NCBI GenBank assembly: GCA_964364925.1
Contig: CAYIOB010000026.1
Span: 1-10,442, forward strand
DNA from: JAMCZC01 sp964364925
GTDB taxonomy: Bacteria > Patescibacteriota > Microgenomatia > Levybacterales > UBA12049
DNA length: 10,442 nt
Direction of reading: 5' to 3'
Each line of letters starts with the position of its first letter. Position 1 is the first letter of the stretch. A model generated the notes under the pieces. The model was given only the letters and a program-made list of their open reading frames with translations. It was not told the origin of the DNA and ran no database searches. Below, piece by piece: positions 1 to 5,611 of this stretch. The position numbers were made by a program, and so were the translations under genes.

Positions 1-64
1 TTTCATCCCTTGGCTTACTTGAAGTCACCTCGCTTCTCAGTTCATCCTTTTGTTTCGTTGACAT
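1..64 (-). CDS. Partial CDS, N-terminus of an unidentified protein leaving the window
   Basis: An ATG on the minus strand (bases 64-62) opens a frame with no stop up to the window edge. It encodes 21 residues beginning MSTKQKDELRSEV, which are charged and hydrophilic, with no signal peptide or recognisable motif. A TATAAT hexamer at 75-70 on the same strand ends only 5 nt before the ATG, so the transcript would be leaderless or nearly so. There is no Shine-Dalgarno sequence. Its upstream region contains the GTAAATG inverted repeats described separately, so it is plausibly regulated through them. The fragment is too short to assign a function, and it could be a chance open frame. The promoter and the absence of stops are the only support. 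Confidence 0.45.
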   Translation of the reverse strand, partial: MSTKQKDELRSEVTSSKPRDE

Positions 65-69
65 ATATT

Positions 70-75
70 ATTATA
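70..75 (-). promoter_or_regulatory. Consensus -10 box of a leaderless promoter for the leftward gene
   Basis: The minus strand reads TATAAT from 75 to 70. The nearest -35-like hexamer is TTGCAT (100-95), at a long 19-bp spacing. Initiation about 7 nt downstream of the -10 would fall on the ATG at 64. The -35 region lies inside the inverted repeat at 81-120, so a protein bound there would block this promoter. Confidence 0.45.
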
Positions 76-80
76 TGCAC

Positions 81-127
81 CATTTACAATATATATGCAA
101 GTGTTATTATATTGTAAATGCATTTAC
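81..127. repeat. Three GTAAATG half-sites: 13-bp inverted repeat plus 14-bp palindrome (candidate operator)
   Basis: Arms at 81-93 and 108-120 are exact reverse complements, with outer part CATTTACAAT / ATTGTAAATG, around a 14-nt loop. The second arm abuts another copy, so 114-127 reads GTAAATGCATTTAC, a perfect palindrome. The half-site CATTTAC/GTAAATG therefore occurs three times, at 81-87, 114-120 and 121-127. The sites cover the -35 region of the leftward promoter. They also lie where a -35 would sit for the rightward TATAAT at 141-146. This layout fits an operator for a dimeric repressor acting in both directions. An RNA hairpin is a possible alternative reading. The binding protein is unknown. 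Confidence 0.5.
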
Positions 128-140
128 TCGATTTTCTTAC

Positions 141-146
141 TATAAT
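141..146 (+). promoter_or_regulatory. Candidate -10 box (TATAAT) for a rightward transcript
   Basis: A perfect TATAAT lies 13 nt upstream of the micro-ORF ATG at 160. No good -35 is visible at 16-18 bp. The palindrome at 114-127 occupies that position, which suggests an activator- or repressor-controlled promoter, or a chance match in AT-rich DNA. Confidence 0.3.
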
Positions 147-159
147 CATACCTACCAAT

Positions 160-222
160 ATGCTCTTTCGTGGAGTAATAATTGGAATACTTTTATTAAT
201 TTTGGGTATTGCGAGTTCCTAG
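160..222 (+). CDS. Hydrophobic 20-residue micro-ORF (possible membrane peptide)
   Basis: ATG at 160 opens a 20-codon frame ending in TAG at 220-222. The peptide starts MLFRG and continues with an uninterrupted hydrophobic run, VIIGILLLILGIA. That is about the length of one membrane helix. It has a -10 box 13 nt upstream and no Shine-Dalgarno sequence. Its size and composition resemble the small membrane peptides of type I toxin families or a leader peptide, but there is no sequence match I can name. An ORF this short could easily arise by chance in AT-rich DNA. Its stop codon lies inside the overlapping hairpins at 203-257. Confidence 0.2.
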   Translation: MLFRGVIIGILLLILGIASS

Positions 223-257
223 ATTATCTATACCCAGAATAGCGATTCTGCGACGCT
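203..257 (+). other. Overlapping small hairpins upstream of the Mrr-like gene
   Basis: TGGGTAT (203-209) can pair with ATACCCA (230-236). CAGAAT (235-240) pairs perfectly with ATTCTG (245-250) around an AGCG loop. AGCG (241-244) can also pair with CGCT (254-257). The first two share bases 235-236 and the last two are nested incompatibly, so the structures are mutually exclusive. That is a layout seen in attenuators. No U-tract follows, so this is not a standard terminator. The stems are short and the biological role is uncertain. Confidence 0.25.
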
Positions 258-261
258 GTTC

Positions 262-290
262 TTTATGAATGCCTTTTACCTTGATATAAT
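262..290 (+). promoter_or_regulatory. Extended -10 promoter of the Mrr-like gene, leaderless
   Basis: TATAAT at 285-290 is preceded by TGA (282-284), making an extended TGN -10 element. A weak TTTATG at 262-267 sits 17 bp upstream. The ATG at 297 is only 6 nt beyond the -10, so transcription would begin at or within a base or two of the start codon. Confidence 0.6.
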
Positions 291-296
291 GGCTTA

Positions 297-1184
297 ATGA
301 AAAAATGGAAGAAATTTGAAAGTAAAACTACAGAAATAGTTAAAGAACTTAACCCTAAAGCAGAAGTTGTTCCGAATGTGTTCTTGCAGGGAAAACTGTC
401 TCTTAAAAGAAGGCAGGTGGATGTTAAGCTTGTTGAGCCTGGTCAGTATGACTTCATAGCTTTTGAATGTAAAGATCACAGTAGGCCCCTTGATATCCCT
501 GTGGTTGAAGCCTTTAATACAAAGCTTCAAGATATCGGAGCAAAAAAGGGAGCAATAGTTTCAAGTTCTTCGTTTACAGATGGAGCGAGAAATATTGCTG
601 ATAAGCTAGGAATTGATTTGTTGGCATTAGTTGACACTGGGGACCCGGAAATTAAGACGAAGCTTTATGCCAGCATGATCATTTCAGATACGATAGCAAA
701 AAGCATGGCAGTAAGAGTTAGTTTTAGTGGTGCAATGCGTGGTGGAATACCTACAAACCCTAGTTTGATGCAAGTTATTGCGGGGGAGCCTCCGGTGATA
801 AATTTTGTACCTAAATTATTCCATAATCTATGGAATAATACGGATAATCTTACGAAAGTGCCTGGAAGCTACGAATATACTCAAAAAGTTAAGATTGTCA
901 GTAATATTGGAGAGGAAGTTCCATGCGATCTTACATTTATTTACGAAGTGGTTGAGAAACATTTTAAAGGAAAAATAGAAATAATAAACGCTAAGGGAAT
1001 ATACAACTTAAAAACCACTGGTTTTCAAACACGAAGCATAGAAACAGAAGTTATAAATGCTTATGAGAAAGAAAAGATTTGGGATGAAATTTCTGCTGAG
1101 GAGGCAAACAATTCTACGGTAAGTATGAGGCTAAGTTGCACCTCTTTATTTCCTGAAGGAGAAGGATCACCGGGACATATGTAG
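297..1184 (+). CDS. Mrr-type restriction endonuclease
   Basis: This 295-residue cytoplasmic protein has an N-terminal PD-(D/E)xK nuclease fold of the Mrr_cat class. The visible catalytic signature is D42 (in RRQVDV) and E57-C58-K59 (in FECKD), followed by the helix IPVVEAFNTKLQDIGAKKG and the strand AIVSSSSFTDGA (86-97). That arrangement is typical of Mrr-like enzymes, which use Mg2+ to cleave DNA and in some cases prefer methylated sites. Residues from about 115 onward match no domain I recognise; the 190-250 part looks strand-rich and may be a target-recognition or regulatory module. The start is set by the extended -10 element 6 nt upstream; there is no ribosome binding site, consistent with a leaderless mRNA. 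The gene lies 83 bp upstream of a fused restriction-modification gene on the same strand. DNA specificity cannot be read from the sequence. The nuclease-fold call is firm, the biological role inferred. Confidence 0.75.
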   Translation: MKKWKKFESKTTEIVKELNPKAEVVPNVFLQGKLSLKRRQVDVKLVEPGQYDFIAFECKDHSRPLDIPVVEAFNTKLQDIGAKKGAIVSSSSFTDGARNIADKLGIDLLALVDTGDPEIKTKLYASMIISDTIAKSMAVRVSFSGAMRGGIPTNPSLMQVIAGEPPVINFVPKLFHNLWNNTDNLTKVPGSYEYTQKVKIVSNIGEEVPCDLTFIYEVVEKHFKGKIEIINAKGIYNLKTTGFQTRSIETEVINAYEKEKIWDEISAEEANNSTVSMRLSCTSLFPEGEGSPGHM

Positions 1185-1209
1185 GAACAGCAGGTAAAAT
1201 CTAGCCTCA

Positions 1210-1229
1210 AAAAGCAGACTTGTGCTTTT
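1210..1229 (+). other. Small hairpin between the two restriction genes
   Basis: AAAAGCA (1210-1216) and TGCTTTT (1223-1229) are perfect reverse complements around a GACTTG loop. It lies 26 nt after the Mrr-like stop. It could be a weak terminator with its U-run built into the stem, but no separate U-tract follows. The right arm overlaps the -35 of the next promoter. Confidence 0.25.
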
Positions 1230-1259
1230 CAAAAAAAACCTCTATACTACAATAAGGGA
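1220..1259 (+). promoter_or_regulatory. Promoter and Shine-Dalgarno of the fused restriction-modification gene
   Basis: TTGTGC (1220-1225), 17 bp, TATACT (1243-1248) forms a plausible promoter. AAGGGA (1254-1259) ends 8 nt before the ATG at 1268 and supports that start. Initiation near 1255 would leave a leader of only about 12 nt and put the Shine-Dalgarno at the extreme 5' end, so an additional upstream start is possible. Confidence 0.4.
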
Positions 1260-1267
1260 ATTAAATT

Positions 1268-3877
1268 ATGTTAAAAACTAACCTCTTTTGCAATAAATCC
1301 GACTTGTCTAATGAAAGCTCCGTAGAGATATTTTTCGTAAATAGACTTTTAAACTTTTTAGGCTATAGCGATAGTGATATAAAAACAAAACAATCAATAA
1401 GCGAACTAGAAATAGGGAAAGGTTCAAAAAAAGAAAAGTATAAACCTGATTATATTTGTTTCGTTGACAACAAACCTAGCTTAATAATTGACGCAAAAAG
1501 TCCAAATGAAAACATAGAAGATTTTTTATATCAAATCTCTGGTTATGCCTTAGCAGTAAATCAAAAATTTAACAGCGATAATCCTGTAAAATGGGTTATT
1601 TTATCCAACGGCTTAGATACAAATCTTTATGAATGGGATAATCAAATACCTGTTTTGTCTTTAAGTTTTGATGATTTTGAGAATAAAAATGAAAATTTCC
1701 AAAAATTCATCAACTATGTTTCTTATAAGGGCATATTAAGTCAGAAAATCCCTGATATTCAAGATTTTGAATTTAATAAACCTAGTATTACCTTTATTAA
1801 AGATATTTTTGCCAAAGCACATAATATTATTTGGAGAAAAGAGAAAATTGCTCCTACAGACGCTTTTTATGAGTTTTCAAAAATTATTTTTATTAAAATA
1901 GACCAAGATAGAAAAATAAGAGATTTAAAAGACCAAAGTAAGGTTTTAAAAAAAGAAGATTTTGTATTTAGCACTCATTGGATAGAAAATCAGAAAACAG
2001 TTGACCAGAATCCATTTAATACAATATTATTTCATCAACTAAGGGATAAATTAGAAGAAGAAATTACAGAGAAAAGAAAAAAAAGAATATTTGAAAAAGA
2101 CGAAAATCTAAATCTAAAACCTTCAACCACAAAAGAAGTTGTTGGTCTTCTTGAGCACTTAGACCTTTATGGAATAGATGAAGACCTAAATGGTCGTATG
2201 TTTGAAACTTTCTTAAATGCTACTGTTAGAGGTAAGGATTTGGGTCAATTCTTTACGCCTAGAGGAGTTGTTAAGTTTATGGTTCATCTTGCAGATATTA
2301 AGATTTCTCCTCAAAAGACAGAGAGGGTAATAGATATTTTTGCAGGAAGCGGGGGTTTTTTAATTGAATCAATGGCTTATATGACAAACAAAATCCGTTC
2401 TTTGCAAAATCTTAGTAATGCAGAAATTAAAAAGCTAGAGACTGATTTAAAAACAGATTATATTTTTGGTATTGATGCTAATCCTAAAATTTCAAAGGTT
2501 GCAAGAATGAATATGTATTTGCACGGTGATGGTGGTAGTCGTATTTACCAAATGGACTCCCTAGATAAGGAAATAAAGTTGGAACAGGGAATAAATTCTG
2601 AATTACGTAAGGAGATAGAGGAATTAAAAAAACTTCTGATTAACGATAACTTAAAATTTGACGTAGCTTTAACTAATCCCCCGTTTAGTATGAAATACGC
2701 ACGAGAAAAACCAGATGAAAACGAAATTCTTGAGGAATATGAGGTAGCAAAAGATGAAAGTTCAGTTAAATCTAATACTCTTTCTTTGGAAAGATATTGG
2801 GACTTACTTAATGATAATAACGGACGATTATTAACCATAATTGACGATACGGTTTTAAATGGTGCTAGTAGTAAGGTTTTTAGAGATTTTATTAGACGAA
2901 AATTTATAGTTAAAGCGATAATATCTTTACCGTTTAATACTTTTAAAAATGCTCAAACTACGACAAAAACCTCTATTCTTTATTTAAGAAAAAAAATAAA
3001 TGAGGAAGAAAAACAGCCGACAATTCTTATGGCAATTTGCAATAACATAGGGCATAACGATTATGGAACAGATACCCTAGAAAGAAATAATCTTAATCAA
3101 GTTCTCTCTGCTTATAAAGATTTTATTGAAAAAGGCAAATTGGAAACACAGATAATTAAAAATCATATTGAAAATGAAATGCTTACTTGTCCTTTACAAA
3201 TTTTTGTAGTAGAACCAAAAGATTTAAAAGAAAGACTTGATGCTTTTTATTACTCTCCTGAATTGAAAAATATTCAAATTAGTTTAAATAGTCTTTCAAA
3301 AAAAGGAAAAATTAAATTGAAAACTGGAGTAGATTTTACTTTAAAGCCCAATCTTTCAGCTTCAAAAGCTAGAGATTTAGAAAATAATTTTTTCAAATAC
3401 CTTGAGGTTGGTGATGTTAACAATAAGGGGGATTTAGTAGGCTATCAGGAAAACCAGTTGAAGAATTTACCTACAAGGGCAAGGAAATTAGTTGCGATTG
3501 ATGATGTTATTGTTGCTAAAAATATTAGTTCTTTGGGTTCGGTTGCAATTGTCAAAGAGAATTTTGATAATCAATTAGTTTCAACTGGATTTATTGTCAT
3601 AAAACCTCAAGACAGAGACGAAGCATATTTATTATGGTCTATTTTGAAAAGTAGGCTAATTCAGAAACAGATGTATTATCTTTCTGCTACCGCAGTTCAA
3701 CCAGAAGTTTCGGAAGAAATTTTTAAATCAGAGTTGCTTATACCTATCCCCCTAGGCAGTAAAGAAAAATCTCAAATCGTTGATACTGTTAAAAACATTG
3801 AAAGAGAGAGACAGGCTGTTAATAACGCAATTGATAATCAGGATAAATCTTTAATGGAATATTTAGATTTTATATAA
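1268..3877 (+). CDS. Single-chain restriction-modification enzyme (nuclease, N6-adenine methylase and specificity domain)
   Basis: This 869-residue protein combines all three activities of a restriction-modification system. The N-terminus carries an HsdR-like PD-(D/E)xK nuclease: P60-D61, D75-A76-K77 and the Q89-I-S-G-Y93 (QxxxY) motif of type I R subunits. The middle is an HsdM-like gamma-class N6-adenine methyltransferase: GQFFTPR at 326-332, motif I DIFAGSGG at 356-363 for S-adenosylmethionine, and the catalytic NPPF at 470-473. The C-terminus from about 690 resembles one half of a type I specificity subunit (YLEVGDV at 711-717, then SATAVQPEVSEE and LLIPIP, with a closing helix). This architecture is that of type IIG/IIC-like enzymes, which methylate host sites and cut unmodified DNA. 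A single target-recognition domain suggests dimerisation on a two-part site, which is an inference. Sampled stretches are about 25-28% GC against 38-40% in flanking genes, consistent with horizontal acquisition. All visible catalytic residues are intact. The recognition sequence is unknown. Confidence 0.85.
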   Translation: MLKTNLFCNKSDLSNESSVEIFFVNRLLNFLGYSDSDIKTKQSISELEIGKGSKKEKYKPDYICFVDNKPSLIIDAKSPNENIEDFLYQISGYALAVNQKFNSDNPVKWVILSNGLDTNLYEWDNQIPVLSLSFDDFENKNENFQKFINYVSYKGILSQKIPDIQDFEFNKPSITFIKDIFAKAHNIIWRKEKIAPTDAFYEFSKIIFIKIDQDRKIRDLKDQSKVLKKEDFVFSTHWIENQKTVDQNPFNTILFHQLRDKLEEEITEKRKKRIFEKDENLNLKPSTTKEVVGLLEHLDLYGIDEDLNGRMFETFLNATVRGKDLGQFFTPRGVVKFMVHLADIKISPQKTERVIDIFAGSGGFLIESMAYMTNKIRSLQNLSNAEIKKLETDLKTDYIFGIDANPKISKVARMNMYLHGDGGSRIYQMDSLDKEIKLEQGINSELRKEIEELKKLLINDNLKFDVALTNPPFSMKYAREKPDENEILEEYEVAKDESSVKSNTLSLERYWDLLNDNNGRLLTIIDDTVLNGASSKVFRDFIRRKFIVKAIISLPFNTFKNAQTTTKTSILYLRKKINEEEKQPTILMAICNNIGHNDYGTDTLERNNLNQVLSAYKDFIEKGKLETQIIKNHIENEMLTCPLQIFVVEPKDLKERLDAFYYSPELKNIQISLNSLSKKGKIKLKTGVDFTLKPNLSASKARDLENNFFKYLEVGDVNNKGDLVGYQENQLKNLPTRARKLVAIDDVIVAKNISSLGSVAIVKENFDNQLVSTGFIVIKPQDRDEAYLLWSILKSRLIQKQMYYLSATAVQPEVSEEIFKSELLIPIPLGSKEKSQIVDTVKNIERERQAVNNAIDNQDKSLMEYLDFI

Positions 3878-3884
3878 TAGATAA

Positions 3885-4015
3885 ATGAAAAAGACTAAGT
3901 TTAATATCAAAAGAAAAGAAATACAAAAAAGAATTAAAGAAAATCCCCTTTGATTAAAGAAGATGCTTATCAAATTCTTCTCTACGACGTAAGATACTTA
4001 AAAACCCATTTGTAA
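3885..4015 (+). pseudogene. Short frameshifted ORF after the restriction-modification gene
   Basis: An ATG 7 nt after the preceding stop starts a lysine-rich peptide (MKKTKFNIKRKEIQ...) that ends after 22 codons at TGA (3951-3953). One extra T in the run CCCCTTTGATT would restore a continuous 43-codon frame, NPLLIKEDAYQILLYDVRYLKTHL, ending in TAA at 4013-4015. The continuation looks protein-like and keeps the A-rich character of the upstream gene. This could be a small broken gene, a sequencing error in a homopolymer, or chance. No function can be assigned and no ribosome binding site is visible. Confidence 0.25.
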
Positions 4016-4066
4016 ACGTTTATCTTTTTTACTCTCCCTTTAAGAATGTTCCTTTATGCAGTATCA

Positions 4067-4090
4067 CAAATTCTGCTCGAGCAGAATTTG
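4067..4090. repeat. Perfect 24-bp palindrome in intergenic DNA
   Basis: The half CAAATTCTGCTC is followed directly by its exact reverse complement, with the centre at 4078/4079. No U-tract follows on either strand, so it is not a standard terminator. It lies between the converging ends of the restriction-modification gene and the minus-strand membrane-protein gene. Possible roles are a protein-binding site, a cruciform-forming transcription boundary, or part of a dispersed repeat. Confidence 0.6.
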
Positions 4091-4137
4091 CGCGAAGCTT
4101 GATTAAACTATGATATCTTAATTTATATTGTTGACAA

Positions 4138-4193
4138 CGATGGGAGGCGTTTGTAGGTGGTTCCTGCGGGACGGCAGTCGCGCGCAGTAAAGG
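4138..4193. other. GC-rich block in the intergenic region
   Basis: These 56 bases are about 64% GC, far above the AT-rich surroundings, and include an alternating CGCGCG run. The block is contained in the 3878-4200 stretch between convergent genes, whose only other contents are the short broken ORF and the 24-bp palindrome. No convincing coding frame, tRNA or rRNA match is visible. It could be a structured RNA, part of a repeat, or an inserted fragment. Confidence 0.4.
4164..4187 (-). terminator. GC-rich hairpin downstream of the membrane-protein gene
   Basis: CTGCG (4164-4168) pairs with CGCAG (4183-4187), and GAC (4170-4172) with GTC (4177-4179), around a GGCA loop with a 1x3 internal bulge. 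It begins 13 nt past the minus-strand stop codon, where a terminator would be expected. A U-tract is lacking, so the terminator label is tentative. Confidence 0.3.
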
Positions 4194-4200
4194 GGTAGGT

Positions 4201-5166
4201 TTAAATAGAGAAAAGGTCGAGGAGTCTGTTGAGGAATGTTGCGTCAACCCTTACTATTTGCCCGTTTTCCGCAGAGACAAAAGAAGTTTTGTTTACAGAT
4301 ACAGTTATAAATCCTAATAGTTTTTGCTCGTCAACGCCCAAAACCTGGAACACAGGATTATTGTTCAAAAGCCCGAGTTTTATACCGGTTGGATTTTCCG
4401 CGGCACTTCCCGAAGCAATTCTATCTATAAATTTCAGTCTAAATAAATTTGCTACTGCCTGATCCGGTAAAACCGCTACATTTTTTTCACCAGCAGGAGT
4501 CGTGACTGTTAATTGGTTGGTGGTAGGGTTAAAAGATACTGGAAAGTGAGTAGCCGCGTCAAACAAACCCCTTCTTATTCTTAACCTGTTACCCGAAGAC
4601 GTTGCAACGCTAATTCCTTCGTCTTCTAACGCTTCGTTAATATCGTCAAGCGTGTCGTTTTCAAGCTCAAATTCATCTCCGTCTTCCTGCTTTATTTTGA
4701 TTTTTAATTTGCCGTCTTCACTTTTAAGCTCAAATCTGCCGCCTGCTGAATCAAGCCTTATCCGCGTTTTATTAGGCTCGGTTCTTACCCTAAGCTCCTT
4801 AAGATTTTCTAAAGAGAATTGAGATATATTTTGCTCTTCCGGTTCATCTTCTGCCTCGTCTTCATCTTCTGCCTCAATAGGCTCTGGGGTATCTAGGTCT
4901 TCATTTTCGATTCTATTTTCATCAGATGATTTTGAAGAATCGTTTCCTCCCGAAAAACCTCTTCCAGAATTACTATCACCTGAACTTTCTCCGGAATCAC
5001 TGCCTTTGTCTGCAAGAAAGGAAGCTTCTCCTAAAACATTATTGTTTTGATAATTTATAGCCAAATTTTTAATCCCGACTAAGGATACCGCTACTATTGC
5101 AGTTAAAAGCAAAAACCTAAACGCAGAAGTGGAATAAAGAGATTTATTATGTTTACTTTTTGCCAT
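4201..5166 (-). CDS. Single-pass membrane-anchored protein with Ser/Gly/acidic linker, function unknown
   Basis: The 321-residue protein has a short basic N-terminus (MAKSKHNK) followed by one hydrophobic segment (about 16-32), so the bulk would lie outside the membrane. GEA at 46-48 could be a signal-peptidase site, but retention as an anchor is equally likely. Residues 55-80 are a Ser/Gly/Asp linker and 81-112 an Asp/Glu-rich stretch. Residues 115-190 alternate charged strands (KTRIRLDSAGGRFELKSEDGKLKIKIK). The C-terminal 100 residues include PVSFNPTTNQLTVTTPAGEK and a final part (NPVFQVLGVDEQKLLGFITVSV...TSFVSAENGQIV) that resembles a PepSY-like fold, a weak inference. No cysteine or catalytic motif is seen. 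Such proteins are common and uncharacterised in candidate-phylum genomes. The start is set by a strong promoter ending 7 nt upstream. It is divergent from the polysaccharide operon, so a cell-envelope role is plausible but unproven. Confidence 0.8.
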   Translation of the reverse strand: MAKSKHNKSLYSTSAFRFLLLTAIVAVSLVGIKNLAINYQNNNVLGEASFLADKGSDSGESSGDSNSGRGFSGGNDSSKSSDENRIENEDLDTPEPIEAEDEDEAEDEPEEQNISQFSLENLKELRVRTEPNKTRIRLDSAGGRFELKSEDGKLKIKIKQEDGDEFELENDTLDDINEALEDEGISVATSSGNRLRIRRGLFDAATHFPVSFNPTTNQLTVTTPAGEKNVAVLPDQAVANLFRLKFIDRIASGSAAENPTGIKLGLLNNNPVFQVLGVDEQKLLGFITVSVNKTSFVSAENGQIVRVDATFLNRLLDLFSI

Positions 5167-5173
5167 TTAGTAA

Positions 5174-5202
5174 ATTACAGCATATCCGGCAATAGTTGTC
5201 AA
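5174..5202 (-). promoter_or_regulatory. Strong leaderless promoter of the membrane-protein gene
   Basis: On the minus strand TTGACA (5202-5197) is followed by exactly 17 bp and TGTAAT (5179-5174), preceded by TGC to give an extended -10. The ATG at 5166 lies 7 nt after the -10, so transcription should start at or next to the start codon. No ribosome binding site is present. Confidence 0.7.
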
Positions 5203-5256
5203 GCTAACGAAATATTTATAACCCCTCATCCTAAGCAAATCTAATACCACTATATA

Positions 5257-5277
5257 ACATGTGTTTACACACAATGT
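5257..5277. repeat. Imperfect inverted repeat between divergent promoters (candidate operator)
   Basis: ACATGTGT (5257-5264) and ACACAATGT (5269-5277) are reverse complements apart from one extra A. The centre TGTGT-TTAC-ACACA is an exact inverted repeat. It lies upstream of both divergent promoters, 54 bp from the leftward -35 and 60 bp from the rightward -35. It could bind the helix-turn-helix protein encoded at 5387. The rest of the 220-bp intergenic region shows nothing beyond the two promoters. Confidence 0.35.
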
Positions 5278-5337
5278 AACTGCATATTATAAGGCTTTAA
5301 TAGACTACTGCAAATATAACTAAAACATACAAAATGC

Positions 5338-5366
5338 TTGACAACATAAGCTAATTATGATATATA
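5338..5366 (+). promoter_or_regulatory. Promoter of the HTH-glycosyltransferase operon
   Basis: TTGACA (5338-5343), 17 bp, TATATA (5361-5366), with TGA directly before the -10 (extended -10). Initiation near 5373 gives a leader of about 14 nt to the ATG at 5387, with no Shine-Dalgarno sequence. Confidence 0.7.
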
Positions 5367-5386
5367 TAAAAACTCTTTACTAAACT

Positions 5387-5611
5387 ATGAGATATACTAA
5401 TGAAAATACTTTTCTAACAGTTGGGGAAGTGTCCGTGCTTTTAAGGTTAAGCATCATTACAATTTATAAATATATCCGCGAGAGAAAACTTTCTGTAATT
5501 GAATTCGGGGGCCACTACAGAATTTCTAAAACCTCACTTGATTTATTTATCGAAAACCACAAAGTACGAATTAAAGATTTAAAGGCCTCAGGCCCGGAGG
5601 GAGAAAGATGA
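5387..5611 (+). CDS. Excisionase-type helix-turn-helix DNA-binding protein
   Basis: This 74-residue protein has the compact MerR/excisionase winged-helix pattern (HTH_17 class). FLTVGEVSVLLRLSIITIYKYI (9-30) forms the two-helix DNA-reading unit, followed by the wing ERKLSVIEFGGHYRISKTSL (32-51), where GGHYRI corresponds to the usual GxxYRI turn. It would act as a small DNA-binding regulator or architectural protein, since it has no ligand or dimerisation domain. It is the first gene of an operon. Its last codons overlap the start of the giant glycosyltransferase gene as ATGA, and its 3' end contains that gene's Shine-Dalgarno. Regulation of the operon, or autoregulation through the inverted repeat at 5257-5277, is an inference. 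No integrase or other phage gene is nearby, so a true excisionase role is unlikely. Confidence 0.8.
   Translation: MRYTNENTFLTVGEVSVLLRLSIITIYKYIRERKLSVIEFGGHYRISKTSLDLFIENHKVRIKDLKASGPEGER
5584..5603 (+). promoter_or_regulatory. Strong Shine-Dalgarno that may be masked by a hairpin
   Basis: GGAGGGAG (5596-5603), with GGAGG at 5596-5600, lies 7 nt before the ATG at 5608. It is the strongest ribosome binding site in the window. CCTC (5586-5589) can pair with GAGG (5597-5600), while GGCCT/AGGCC (5584-5588/5590-5594) forms a competing hairpin. Ribosomes finishing the upstream gene would open either structure, consistent with translational coupling across the ATGA overlap. Confidence 0.5.

Noticed and set aside
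4013..4030. TAAACGTTTA palindrome followed by a T-run as a terminator of the restriction-modification gene
   Set aside because: The stem has no loop space and only AT-rich pairs, so it would not form a stable terminator hairpin.
4141..4165. Resemblance of GGCGTTTGTAGGTGG to a conserved 16S rRNA stretch
   Set aside because: The match is short and the flanking bases do not follow rRNA, so it is probably chance.
4029..4247. Minus-strand 72-codon frame across the GC-rich block and palindrome
   Set aside because: It overlaps the end of the membrane-protein gene in another frame, has no ribosome binding site or promoter, and encodes a low-plausibility peptide created by the palindrome and GC-rich sequence.
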